DNA of 64,000 nt, from the NCBI GenBank assembly GCA_051453625.1, contig JBOZIK010000001.1, positions 132,419,973-132,483,972 on the forward strand, written 5' to 3'. This DNA is from Welwitschia mirabilis. Taxonomy: Eukaryota; Gnetophyta; Gnetopsida; Welwitschiales. The notes under the pieces are model-generated. The model did no database searches. It saw nothing but the letters and a program-made list of their open reading frames with translations, and was not told where the DNA came from. The translations under genes were made by a program, and so were the position numbers. This document shows positions 34,991 through 46,058 of this stretch, in pieces (positions within the stretch are counted from its first letter, which is position 1; each line of letters begins with the position of its first letter).

Positions 34991-36850
34991 GATGAGCAAC
35001 TCCTTACAATTAAATAATTGTATGCTATCTCTTCTTCTTATCCTGCTCCTTGGTATGTTAAAATCGTCAATTATTTATTGACTATAAAAACTCCTCAGCA
35101 TTGAAATCATAATCAATAAAAAAACTTTTCTCCATAGGATCGATGACTATGAGTGGATGAGCCACATCTTTATAGATGTTGAAAAGATCAAATTATGCAT
35201 AAATGTGTGCCTAAATGGGAGACATTGGAAATTTTAATACTTTTCATGGTGGAGTTTATGAAGGATACTTTAGTGGCCAAAAGATCATCATGAAAATTAT
35301 TCACTCTGGTTTTTATTGGCCAACTCTTTTTAAAGATTCATTTGATTTTTCTTGGAAGTGTAATTCTTATCAATGTTATGGTAGCCTCACTCATTCTCAT
35401 GATATGCTATCCAAACATATACTTGAATGTGAACCTTTTGATTATTAGGAAATTAACTTTGTGAACCCAATTTTACCACCTTCCAATGAGAAAAATTATA
35501 TTTCAGTAGCTATGGATTATGTTACTAAGTGGGTTGAAGCTACTTCTACCACTAAAAATAATGCCTGAACTATTTGCAACTTTGTTCAAACTCATATTTT
35601 TCAACAATTTATATTTTCACATATTATCATTAGTGATTAAGGTACCCATTTCATTAACCACCTCTTTTGAAAACTTCTTCTATCCATTAGTGCTAAACAT
35701 AGAGTTACTTGTGCTTATCATTCTCAAACTAATGGTCTAGCTAAAAATGCAAATAGAGAGATTAAAAAAATAATTCAAAAATTAGTCTCTATAAATAAGA
35801 AGACTTGGTGTGCTAAACTTAATGAATTTCTTTGGGATTATCATACTATGNNNNNNNNNNNNNNNNNNNNNNNNNNNNNNNNNNNNNNNNNNNNNNNNNN
35901 NNNNNNNNNNNNNNNNNNNNNNNNNNNNNNNNNNNNNNNNNNNNNNNNNNNNNNNNNNNNNNNNNNNNNNNNNNNNNNNNNNNNNNNNNNNNNNNNNNNN
36001 NNNNNNNNNNNNNNNNNNNNNNNNNNNNNNNNNNNNNNNNNNNNNNNNNNNNNNNNNNNNNNNNNNNNNNNNNNNNNNNNNNNNNNNNNNNNNNNNNNNN
36101 NNNNNNNNNNNNNNNNNNNNNNNNNNNNNNNNNNNNNNNNNNNNNNNNNNNNNNNNNNNNNNNNNNNNNNNNNNNNNNNNNNNNNNNNNNNNNNNNNNNN
36201 NNNNNNNNNNNNNNNNNNNNNNNNNNNNNNNNNNNNNNNNNNNNNNNNNNNNNNNNNNNNNNNNNNNNNNNNNNNNNNNNNNNNNNNNNNNNNNNNNNNN
36301 NNNNNNNNNNNNNNNNNNNNNNNNNNNNNNNNNNNNNNNNNNNNNNNNNNNNNNNNNNNNNGGCTTATCATACCACTTAGCATAACTCTCTCCATTTTTC
36401 ACCCTATGAACTTGTGTACAGTAAAGTGTGTGTTTTACCAGTTGATGTTTGCTATAATTCTTATCATTCAACCCATCAAATGAACCTTATTGACTTGAAT
36501 GAAAATCTCAAAATTTGTTTAACCCAACTCAACTACCTAGATGAAAAACATACTCATGCCCTACATTATCAACTTATTCACAAGACTCAAGCTAAGTTTC
36601 AACATGATAAAAAATTATTCATAAATAGTTTAAACCTAGCTAATTTATCTTATTGTATAACATCTGAGTACACCTTCTACACAACAAGATAACTTGTAAA
36701 TGGTTAGGCCCTTATCTTATTAAAAAAGTCCACTCAAATTTATCAGTTAAAATTTTTAATCTAAATGCTAAAGTAATCCAAAAAGTTAATGGATAAATGT
36801 TAAAACTTCATGAGTCATTTTTTGATGAAACCTTCAATATGATAGAAGCA
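34991..36850 (+). pseudogene. Integrase remnant of element D (contains an N gap)
   Basis: The zinc-binding region lies in 35215-35448: FHGGVYEGYF, SGFYWPTLFKDSFDF and then CNSYQCYG, where the second Cys of CxxC is Tyr. The core has FDY-EINFVNP near 35440-35470; canonical WGIDFMGP has Asp where this has Asn, so the first catalytic residue is lost. AMDYVTKWVEAT lies near 35510, ISD then a stop then THF near 35630, and HSQTNGLAKNANREIKKII near 35720-35770, with the catalytic Glu kept. After the gap come FSPYELVYSKVCVLPVD near 36400-36440 and GPYLIKKVHSNLSV near 36710. The gap at 35851-36361 is probably artificial. Confidence 0.88.
35851..36361. other. Assembly gap (511 N) in the integrase of element D
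   Basis: The left flank ends in codons for WDYHTM and the right starts with codons for AYHTT, the same conserved integrase position (LWAYRT). The right flank then carries the full distance to SPYELVY. Homology therefore predicts zero missing bases. The two flanks differ slightly, as two alleles or two copies would. Confidence 0.75.
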
Positions 36851-37169
36851 CTTGTTTTGGAAGCCCCTCTTCAAGAGGAGGGCCTTTCTTTTAACATTAT
36901 TTAAATTCTTTCTTAACTTATTCCTTTGGTCAACACCATGTTATCACTTGAACATCTTTAACTTGACATCTGTATTTACTTATAAGGTTTGCATGATGAG
37001 TAATATTTTACTTTGGGCATTTACAATGATAAAAATTAGCTTAATCCAATTTTTAGATATTTTTATGTCTATGAACTTTATTTAGAAATAAGATGTCTTA
37101 ATTCTTTTGTTGTCTTTTAATGATGTAAGTAATTAGTTATTTTTACAATATCTTGTTGTATTATTCATT

Positions 37170-37423
37170 TCATTTCTTCACTTTTATCCTTATAAGTACT
37201 TGATCATGTGGAATGATATTCATCTCAAAAAAAAAAAAAAATCCAANNNNNNNNNNNNNNNNNNNNNNNNNNNNNNNNNNNNNNNNNNNNNNNNNNNNNN
37301 NNNNNNNNNNNNNNNNNNNNNNNNNNNNNNNNNNNNNNNNNNNNNNTCATTTCTTCACTTTTATCCTTATAAGTACTTGATCATGTGGAATGATATTCAT
37401 CTCAAAAAAAAAAAAAAATCCAA
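37170..37423. other. Gap of 100 N flanked by identical 77-bp sequences
   Basis: 37170-37246 and 37347-37423 are identical, including a run of 15 A. The gap is exactly 100 N, a conventional unknown-size filler. The true sequence is most simply one copy of the 77-mer with no gap. Confidence 0.9.
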
Positions 37424-37827
37424 GAAAATAAACTACCATGCCTTTTCATATTATATCTTTATATACATGGTAATCATAATATCCTACCATAGGTGCACTG
37501 GGGTAAATATTCTTAAGAGGGGCCTTTGGCAGTGTGATATAGTAGCTATAGAAACTCCACTTAGGGGTCAGTTGGCCATGTTGTGCCGATTCTTACTCCT
37601 CTAATAGTGGTTGCACTCCCCTCATCATGAAAAACTAAATCATTTTTCTTTATTTATTTATTTTTATTACTTCTACATGATCACTCTACTTTTTGGATTT
37701 TAGTGTTTTTTTGACATGGTAGCTTGTAAGCCCCTATATTTTAATAGCTTTTTATCTTATCATTCATTATTTGATAACATTAGTATACTTGACATTATCA
37801 TAATCATTGCCTAATTGAGTGGAATTT

Positions 37828-38544
37828 TATGAATTTATACATTATGTCATGCATCATTAATCAAGTGATTTTATGATTATTACTATAGGAATTTATTAGG
37901 TTAGNNNNNNNNNNNNNNNNNNNNNNNNNNNNNNNNNNNNNNNNNNNNNNNNNNNNNNNNNNNNNNNNNNNNNNNNNNNNNNNNNNNNNNNNNNNNNNNN
38001 NNNNNNNNNNNNNNNNNNNNNNNNNNNNNNNNNNNNNNNNNNNNNNNNNNNNNNNNNNNNNNNNNNNNNNNNNNNNNNNNNNNNNNNNNNNNNNNNNNNN
38101 NNNNNNNNNNNNNNNNNNNNNNNNNNNNNNNNNNNNNNNNNNNNNNNNNNNNNNNNNNNNNNNNNNNNNNNNNNNNNNNNNNNNNNNNNNNNNNNNNNNN
38201 NNNNNNNNNNNNNNNNNNNNNNNNNNNNNNNNNNNNNNNNNNNNNNNNNNNNNNNNNNNNNNNNNNNNNNNNNNNNNNNNNNNNNNNNNNNNNNNNNNNN
38301 NNNNNNNNNNNNNNNNNNNNNNNNNNNNNNNNNNNNNNNNNNNNNNNNNNNNNNNNNNNNNNNNNNNNNNNNNNNNNNNNNNNNNNNNNNNNNNNNNNNN
38401 NNNNNNNNNNNNNNNNNNNNNNNNNNNNNNNNNNNNNNNNNNNNNNNNNNNNNNNNNNNNNNNNNNNTATGAATTTATACATTATGTCATGCATCATTAA
38501 TCAAGTGATTTTATGATTATTACTATAGGAATTTATTAGGTTAG
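37828..38544. other. Gap of 563 N flanked by identical 77-bp sequences
   Basis: 37828-37904 and 38468-38544 are identical (starting TATGAATTTATACATTATG). The same 77-bp length as at the other three gaps points to contig ends sharing a k-mer overlap. Confidence 0.9.
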
Positions 38545-39652
38545 AATTTAGAGTAATAAAACAATCTTCTTCATGTTCCTAGTTGTTCATTTTCATTTTG
38601 TTTTTTTTTAGTTTTTTTTTGGAATTTTCAAAGTTATTTACTTATACTTTTTTAGCATTATATCATGGATCTAATCATTTTCTAGTTTCTTGTGATGCTT
38701 TCTAGAGGATGGTTATTTCTTTCTAGCAAGTTTTCTTGATCTGATGATTTTAGTTTTTCATACATTTAGGCACATTTAAGGCATCTTTGTGTAGCATTTT
38801 TCCCCTTGATTTATTTCGCCTCTACTATTATTTTCCACTACTCCATCATGCATTCACATTTCAGGCTCTTTATTCATTTTATTTCTTAGGTTGCTCTCTC
38901 CTTTCTATTACAATCCTACATTTTTTGGTTTTCTAACTTTTTTAAGTTTCACTTTCCTCTTCAAATTAGCTATTTTGAGTCTATTGTCCTCTTCAGTCAT
39001 TCCCACAACAGAGAGGATGACCCTTCATTTTTGCTTAGGGTATAATTCAGGACGTCTTGCTTCTTTTATTGAGAAAGGGGGAGGGAGAATTTGGATACCA
39101 TTTGAGCATTAATCTATTATTATTAGCATAAAATTTTTATCAATTCTGAACTTTCATGATCTTATTTTGGATGAGTTGTTTTGGATGAATTTTTCATGCA
39201 ACTTGAATAAATTTTTCAGAGCATTCATGCACTTTATCATGTAGGATCCAGTAGTACTTACACATGTTTTCTATAGTCATGTCTTTTTTATCATTCAAAT
39301 TGTATTATATTTACTGTTGTTCCTTGCCCTGTTGATGATACTAATGTGATTACCTGAATTCTGTGATATAGAACTACTTAAGATGTCATGATGGTCCATT
39401 ATCTTTGTTCTATATTATGCATACATAATTTTACTTTTATGAGCCATCAAGTTATACTTTATGATTTTTATATGTGTACTGCATCCATTTTTTAGTGAAA
39501 TGCTTGGCTTAGGAAAAATTTTCAATACTTTTATTAATTATCAATTGATGATATCATTTTCTATGGATTTAATTTACATTTTGTAGGCATTGTTTTTATC
39601 TTAAACAAATTGGCTCGCAATCTAGTTGATTGCTTACTTTTTTAAGGACTGA

Positions 39653-39672
39653 CAAGGATAAGTAGAGGGATA
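39653..39672 (+). other. Polypurine tract of element D
   Basis: CAAGGATAAGTAGAGGGATA directly precedes the 3' LTR. It closely matches the tracts of B and F. Confidence 0.78.
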
Positions 39673-41469
39673 TGTTGTGATGCTAATTTGTGGGAATTTG
39701 ATGCCATATTTTGAGTACTTTTGTAGGACGATCATATAGGTTTTGATGCAATACTAATGGCTATGAAGATTTGATAGGATGATCAATAAAATATGTGATA
39801 TCTAGCATTTTGGGAAATTTATCAAGCTCATTTTGATACTACAAAATTGGAAGAAGGACTGTACAATGCAAAGATTGATTTACCTTGGAGAAAATAGCAA
39901 AGGAATACTATCATCCCCATATTCATCCCTACAACACCTAGAACAACCAAACTACTAACATGGACAAAAGCCTATAGCATTGACGAAAGCACATTGCACA
40001 CTGGACAAGCTATTAAGATGGCATCGTCCCCTGTGTCGTGTAGACGATAGATAGAACAACAACTATTTTTATACTGTAGTAATAAATTTCATTGTAAATG
40101 AAGTCAAATGACCCTTGTGGATCATTAGGATTTCTGTTTCCTACTTTTAGGATTTGCTTCCAAATTCCTCAATTTAAAATCTATAAATACCCTTCCTGTC
40201 CTTCATTTCCACTCCATCTTTTGTACCTAATACTTGTGATAGAAGCTTAAATGGTGAGAGGTCCATTCATGCTACAGAAAGGAGTCTCCTTAATGTTAAG
40301 CTATGTTCCTCTCATTGAGGTGCTATTGTTCTAATTTATAAGTGGATGTTATTCTGATTTCATTTGGATTAATACAAATTCCTCTTTCATCTCATTATTG
40401 TGAATTTCCCTTATGATTTAAGTTAGTATTATTTAGTGATAAGCTTTGATTTATTTAGATCATAAGGACAACCTTTGTTAACCTTACTTAGTAGAATATA
40501 TTTGCATTGCCTCTTTCTTTCTTTTCATATTGCATTTCATATTCTACTTGGATAGATATCATAGTTTATATTGATTAAGAAATAGTAGATACTCTTCTTA
40601 CTTGATATAAGTTATAGAGAAGTAGTCTTTATGATAGAAAGACTAGGATCTAAGTAGGANNNNNNNNNNNNNNNNNNNNNNNNNNNNNNNNNNNNNNNNN
40701 NNNNNNNNNNNNNNNNNNNNNNNNNNNNNNNNNNNNNNNNNNNNNNNNNNNNNNNNNNNNNNNNNNNNNNNNNNNNNNNNNNNNNNNNNNNNNNNNNNNN
40801 NNNNNNNNNNNNNNNNNNNNNNNNNNNNNNNNNNNNNNNNNNNNNNNNNNNNNNNNNNNNNNNNNNNNNNNNNNNNNNNNNNNNNNNNNNNNNNNNNNNN
40901 NNNNNNNNNNNNNNNNNNNNNNNNNNNNNNNNNNNNNNNNNNNNNNNNNNNNNNNNNNNNNNNNNNNNNNNNNNNNNNNNNNNNNNNNNNNNNNNNNNNN
41001 NNNNNNNNNNNNNNNNNNNNNNNNNNNNNNNNNNNNNNNNNNNNNNNNNNNNNNNNNNNNNNNNNNNNNNNNNNNNNNNNNNNNNNNNTAGTAGATACTC
41101 TTCTTACTTGATATAAGTTATAGAGAAGTAGTCTTTATGATAGAAAGACTAGGATCTAAGTAGGATCTATTTTCATTCACATTTCTATATCCATTTTTAT
41201 TTACTTTTACATTACCATTTCTATTCACTTGCATTTCATTTCTATTTAAGCATTGCATTTACTTGTGTTATTTTCTTTCAGTTTTTATAAAGATAAAAAG
41301 AACTAAAATACATTGGAAAAATCAATTCTCTAACCCTAAGGCTAGTGCCTTCATTAGATTATGACATTTGAGTGAACTCCTATCTATACTAGAGTGTGTT
41401 TTCTGCAATTTACATGATCTACAAGTTTATCTAAAGGATTTCTAGATTGCATAAATTCACACTGCAACA
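39673..41469 (+). repeat. 3' LTR of element D (contains an N gap)
   Basis: It starts TGTTGTGATGCTAATTTG and ends CACACTGCAACA, followed by TTCCC. Palindromes lie at 39909-39955 and 40022-40062, and TATAAATA at 40192-40199. A 429-N gap (40660-41088) is flanked by identical 77-mers at 40583-40659 and 41089-41165. Removing the gap and one 77-mer gives 1291 bp, against 1281 bp for the 5' LTR, so nothing is really missing. Confidence 0.92.
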
Positions 41470-41899
41470 TTCCCACAATTACTAATATTATCAAAGATTC
41501 CTTTTGGAAAAATTTATCCTAGTGTGGTAGGACATCATGATGACTATGTATTTTAGCATAGATACAATATATTATGGTTATTATTTATTATTTTTCTTTT
41601 TTTTTCTTCTAAATAATTCCCACATGATCACACACTCAAAAAGATAAAGCTGAAGAAGTAAGATAAAAGATTCAAAAATATATCTAAATAACTAAAGATC
41701 TTATACTAGTAGAAATAAAAGTACAAAAACTAAGGAATATTCCTTAAAAGTAAAATTCATAGGCATGTAAATGCCTTAAGATTAGATGAATATACTTTTA
41801 TCATTATAAAAATGTCCAAGTATGCATACTATTCATAGAAACTTCATAAAAAAAACACATAAGTCAAGTTAAAGATGATCAACTGATATCATAACATCC

Positions 41900-43300
41900 A
41901 CCAAAGGAATAAGCTAAGAGAGAATTCAGATTATAATAGGAAGGAAGTCCTTTCCATTGAGAGGAACCTTCAAAAAAATTGCTTCAATCATGTTAAATGT
42001 TGCATTAAAAGGTTTTTCATTTATTTTTAATCTTTGTCCATTAAATTTTTGAATATCCTTAGTGTCTAAGTCAGAAATCTCAACAGAGACATTAGAATGT
42101 ACTTTCTCTATAAGATAAGAACCTAATAATTTAGAGGTTAACTTATTATATAGAATATGTATTCTAGTATTGTATAAAAGAATAAGTTGACTAGGTTCAC
42201 TTTTTTTATGAAGTAATTTTTTATCATGTTTGAACTTAGCTTGGGCTTTGTGAATGAGTTAAGAACGTATAGCATGTGTATGTTTTTCATCTAAATGATT
42301 AATTTAGGCTAATTTATTTTTAAGATTTTCATGAAGATCTACAAGATTAACTTAATGGGAATAATGATAAAAGTTATAACATACATTAACTAATAAAATA
42401 CAAACTTTTCCATACACAAGTTTATAAGGTAAAAATCCAAGAGATTTAAGACAAGTAGTATGGTAAGACAAATAACATCATTAAGCTTAGGAGCCTAAGA
42501 TTTCTTATGAATAAAGATAAGTTTTTATAGCATTTTATTTATTTCTCTATTTGCATTTTCTGCTTGACTATTAATTTGTGGATGATAAGCACAAACTACT
42601 CTATGTTTAATTCTAATGAATAAAAAATGTTCCATAAAAAGTTAATTAATAAAATATGTTTTTTAATTAACAATGATAAATTTAGAAAAATCAAAACATT
42701 TAAAAATATAAGTTCTAACAAAAGTACAAATAGTTTGGATATCATTCATAAAAGTAGGAATATCTTCAAGCCATTTAGTAACATAATCAAAACCCATTAA
42801 AATTAGTTCTTATCATTAGAAGGTGGTTTAATAAGGCCTATACAATTAATTTATCAATAATTAAAAGGTTTATATAAAAGAATATATTTTAGGGCATTTC
42901 ATAATAACAAATAAGACTACCATAATGTTGACAAGCATCACAACTTCTAGCAAAATCAAAAGAGTTCTAAAAAAGACTAGACCAATAAAAATCAGAGTGA
43001 AGAATTTTTATTGTTATTTTTTGTTTACATTAATAAGATCCACAAACACCACCATTGCAAAGATGAATGATGTTTAATTTTTCCCATTCATGCATGCATT
43101 TTCACATGATTTTATCTTTGCACCTATGATAAAGATATGGTTATATCCATTCATAATTACCTATTCTATGAAGAAAGGATTTTCTTTGATTATAAGTCCA
43201 TTGTTATGATTTTCTCATGATAATAAGATAATTAAAAATACTAGTATACCAAGGCAGAGGATGAGTAGAAGATATGACAAAAAGTTATTCATCTAAAAAA
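41900..43300 (-). pseudogene. Integrase remnant of element F
   Basis: Read on the minus strand. The zinc-binding end near 42950 gives text matching SGFYW--LF. VVCAYHPQINSQAENANREI near 42600-42540 matches the YHPQTNGQAE-ANREIK block around the catalytic Glu. The C-terminal part near 42130-41930 reads LIEKVHSNVSVEISDLDTKD and then IQKFNGQRLKINEKPFNATF, which aligns with D's KKVHSNLSV and VNGxMLKLHESFFDETF. Stops are frequent. It lies downstream of F's RNase H in the normal order and ends about 430 bp before D's insertion point. Confidence 0.85.
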
Positions 43301-43339
43301 GAATCATCAATTGTAAAATTATGAAGACAAAAAGAAAGA

Positions 43340-43680
43340 CATGACAAATGATCTATTTGTAAATGATAGTAAAATTAAATTTTTGTATGAGAAGGATCCA
43401 TCTAATAAATCTAGCACTAGAATCTTTCTTGGCAATAAGGTATCTAATAGCTATATGATCAATATAACCATTCATATGAAATCCTAAAAGATAGTATTTC
43501 TAGATATTAAGGTAAATGATAATTGCTAATTTTCTTTCTTAATAGCAGTGTAATTTAATTGAGCTTTGGATAAAGTTTTGTTATAATAAGATATAACTTT
43601 AAAATCATTTTCATAATCTCATCCAAGAACTCCATTCAAAGTAATATTACTAGAATGATATATTAATTCAAAATCTTTAT
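43340..43680 (-). pseudogene. RNase H remnant of element F
   Basis: On the minus strand, KDFELIYHSSNITLNGVLG is followed by SYYNKTLSKAQLNYTAIKKE. YLLGFHMNGYIDHIAIRYLIAKKDS comes next, then FIRWILLIQKFNFTII. This is the complete RNase H motif order, with the Asp of YIDH present. It sits between the second RT copy and integrase. The 2-kb tandem duplication ends at its start. Confidence 0.85.
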
Positions 43681-43699
43681 TCTAATCTAGTCCTATTAC

Positions 43700-46058
43700 A
43701 ATAGGTGTAGAAGAGATTTTATTTTTAAATGTTCCAAAAGTAAGCTAACAAAATTCATTCCATTCANNNNNNNNNNNNNNNNNNNNNNNNNNNNNNNNNN
43801 NNNNNNNNNNNNNNNNNNNNNNNNNNNNNNNNNNNNNNNNNNNNNNNNNNNNNNNNNNNNNNNNNNNNNNNNNNNNNNNNNNNNNNNNNNNNNNNNNNNN
43901 NNNNNNNNNNNNNNNNNNNNNNNNNNNNNNNNNNNNNNNNNNNNNNNNNNNNNNNNNNNNNNNNNNNNNNNNNNNNNNNNNNNNNNNNNNNNNNNNNNNN
44001 NNNNNNNNNNNNNNNNNNNNNNNNNNNNNNNNNNNNNNNNNNNNNNNNNNNNNNNNNNNNNNNNNNNNNNNNGTCCTATTACAATAGGTGTAGAAGAGAT
44101 TTTATTTTTAAATGTTCCAAAAGTAAGCTAACAAAATTCATTCCATTCAAATTTAGCTTCTTTTTCATGTAACAAGTAAAGGGGTTTACAAATTTAGCAT
44201 AATCCTAAACAAAGTGATAATAAAAATCATAATTATTAAGGAAAGATTGAACTTTTTTTATTTTTATTAAAGAAGTTAGAGTTTTAATGATATTTACTTT
44301 TTTGGGTTTTATCCTAATTTCTTTACTAGAAATTTAATGACTTATGATAATTCCATTATTAACTTTAAAAAAAACCTTCTTCCAACTCAAATATAGGCTA
44401 TTCTTAATGCATCTATCAAGGACTTTTTCTAACCTTCTAAGATTTGTTTTAAGTTTTTACCATAGATTGAGAAGTCATCAATAAAAAATATAATTGAATC
44501 CTTTGACATATTAAAAATGATACCCATCATTGTACATTAAAAAGTATAAAAAGTTGAAAAAAGTCTAAAAAGGCATACATCTAAAGGAAAATGTACCAAA
44601 AGGTAAAGTAGAAGTTATTTTTTCTTGATCCTTACTAGCTATATATCCATCAAGAAAGTAATAAAAGGTATTCCTTATATTTTATTAAGTATTTGATTAA
44701 GGAAAGATAAAGGGCAATGGTCTTCCTTTGTTGCTTCATTTAGCTTCCTAAAACCAATATACATTTTTTACTTCCCATCTTTCTTATGTACTATTATTAA
44801 AGGACTAATCCACTCACTACCAGATATGGCATAAATAATTCTAGCATCCATTAATATAATGATTTTATCTTTTATGACTTGTTTAAGGGATTAATTGAGT
44901 CTACATTGGGGTTTCTTAATAAGTTTTGCATTATTCTCAAGGTAGATTTTATGTTAAATAATGGAAGTAAGAATGGCTATCAAATCTTTGTGAGTCTAAG
45001 CAAATACATTTAACTTAGTACTTAAAAGTGAGATTAAAATTGATTCTTATTAAGAAGAAAGATTATTATTTATTATTAATGATTTTTTCTGATCATGACA
45101 GTTTTAGATTTAATTTTATATTTTTAATTTTTGTTAAATGTTTTTGAGAATTTATTATTATATTAGACTATCATCTAGACGAAGGGAGTGGATGACCCTC
45201 AAAATACAAAATTCCAATTGTTTTTTTATTGGACGTTTTTATAGATTATAGTTTTAGCTCTTCACTCTCCTAATCAAAATAAGAAATACCTAAATATTGA
45301 TACTTGATTTGATCATCATTAAAATATTTCAACTTTTCTACTTCAAGTGGAACATCATATAAGATAGGCTAATGAAGCATTAAACATCTCTCTTTAACTG
45401 GACAAGAGTATAAAGTAGTGTTTGCTTAATTTCTCCTTCAACATGTAACTCATCATCTAGGTCTTTTTTAAAAGCATCAAAAAATATAATGATAAACCTT
45501 TTATTTCCTAGTTGACATTTCATCATTCTCATTCTTATATCAATAATATAATAGTTTATTGCATAAAATGTTCTACCTACAAGTAGTGAATAACCTTCAT
45601 TATGCTCCACTTCAATTACAATCATATCTATTAGATAGAATACTTCTTCAATTTATATCATCAAATCTTTTATTATTCTTAAATATTTATTCACTAATGT
45701 ATCTACCAGATCTACGATAATACATATAGGCTCAATTCTACTTTTCAAACTAAATCATTGACAAATGTGTAAAGGTATAATATTAACAATGACTTCTATA
45801 TTGATTAAGGAGTCTTTTATTATTTTATTTCTTTTTAATATAATAGTAATTGTTTTTTCCCCTAGATCCTTAAATTTTAAACATTTTTGCAAAACTAAGT
45901 TGATTATAGATTGGGATAGAAAGATTTTACTAGGTATAGTTTATTTTTAATTCCTTCTAATTAGATCTTTCTAAAACTTAGAATACTTAAGAGTTTATTG
46001 CAAGAGTTTTCAAAATGGTAAATTTATGTCTAGATCTTGTATTAATGCTTTAAGATGA
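43700..46058 (-). pseudogene. Protease-RT, second copy along element F
   Basis: Downstream copy on the element strand. The open piece 45380-45625 is the protease C-terminal half (VIEVEHNEGYSLLVGRTFYA, then IDIRMRMMKCQLGNK). A palindrome at about 45171-45198 lies in the linker. RT follows: FFIDDFSIYG near 44490-44465 keeps the catalytic FxDD pair, then LRRLEKVLDRCIKNSLYLSW in mixed frames. A 306-N gap (43767-44072) lies near the RT end between identical 77-mers (43690-43766 and 44073-44149). RNase H continues directly, so this copy holds the normal junction to the rest of pol. Confidence 0.82.

Larger units (their letters stand above)
36886..39652 (+). other. Conserved non-coding 3' block of element D (two N gaps)
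   Basis: No frame stays open, yet the block aligns with B 17561-19718 and with E from about 63040. The strongest stretch is 37490-37630 (AAGAGGGGCCTTTGGCAGTG, CTCCACTTAGGGGTCAGTTG, AATAGTGGTTGCACTC). A palindrome copy lies at 38980-39022. Gaps of 100 N (37247-37346) and 563 N (37905-38467) are each flanked by identical 77-bp sequences, so about 820 bases of its apparent length are artificial. Confidence 0.7.
29131..41469 (+). mobile_element. Element D: full-structure gypsy retrotransposon nested in element F
   Basis: LTRs at 29131-30411 and 39673-41469 are flanked by a perfect TTCCC duplication (29126-29130 and 41470-41474). The order is LTR, primer-binding site, palindrome array, gag with an intact zinc-knuckle pattern, PR, RT, RNase H, IN, a non-coding block and a polypurine tract. 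It is the only plus-strand element here with all coding parts in the normal order without another insertion. The LTR copies differ at very roughly one base in eight by eye. Its apparent length is inflated by four N gaps. Confidence 0.93.

Noticed and set aside
35782-36483. Several overlapping open frames of about 180-230 codons on both strands
   Set aside because: Created by the N gap at 35851-36361. The flanks are integrase on the plus strand.
37200-37604. A frame with an exactly repeated MWNDIHLKKKKKS segment
   Set aside because: The repeat is the 77-bp assembly duplication around a 100-N gap, not a protein repeat.
37901-38497. A 198-codon minus-strand frame
   Set aside because: All N from the gap at 37905-38467.
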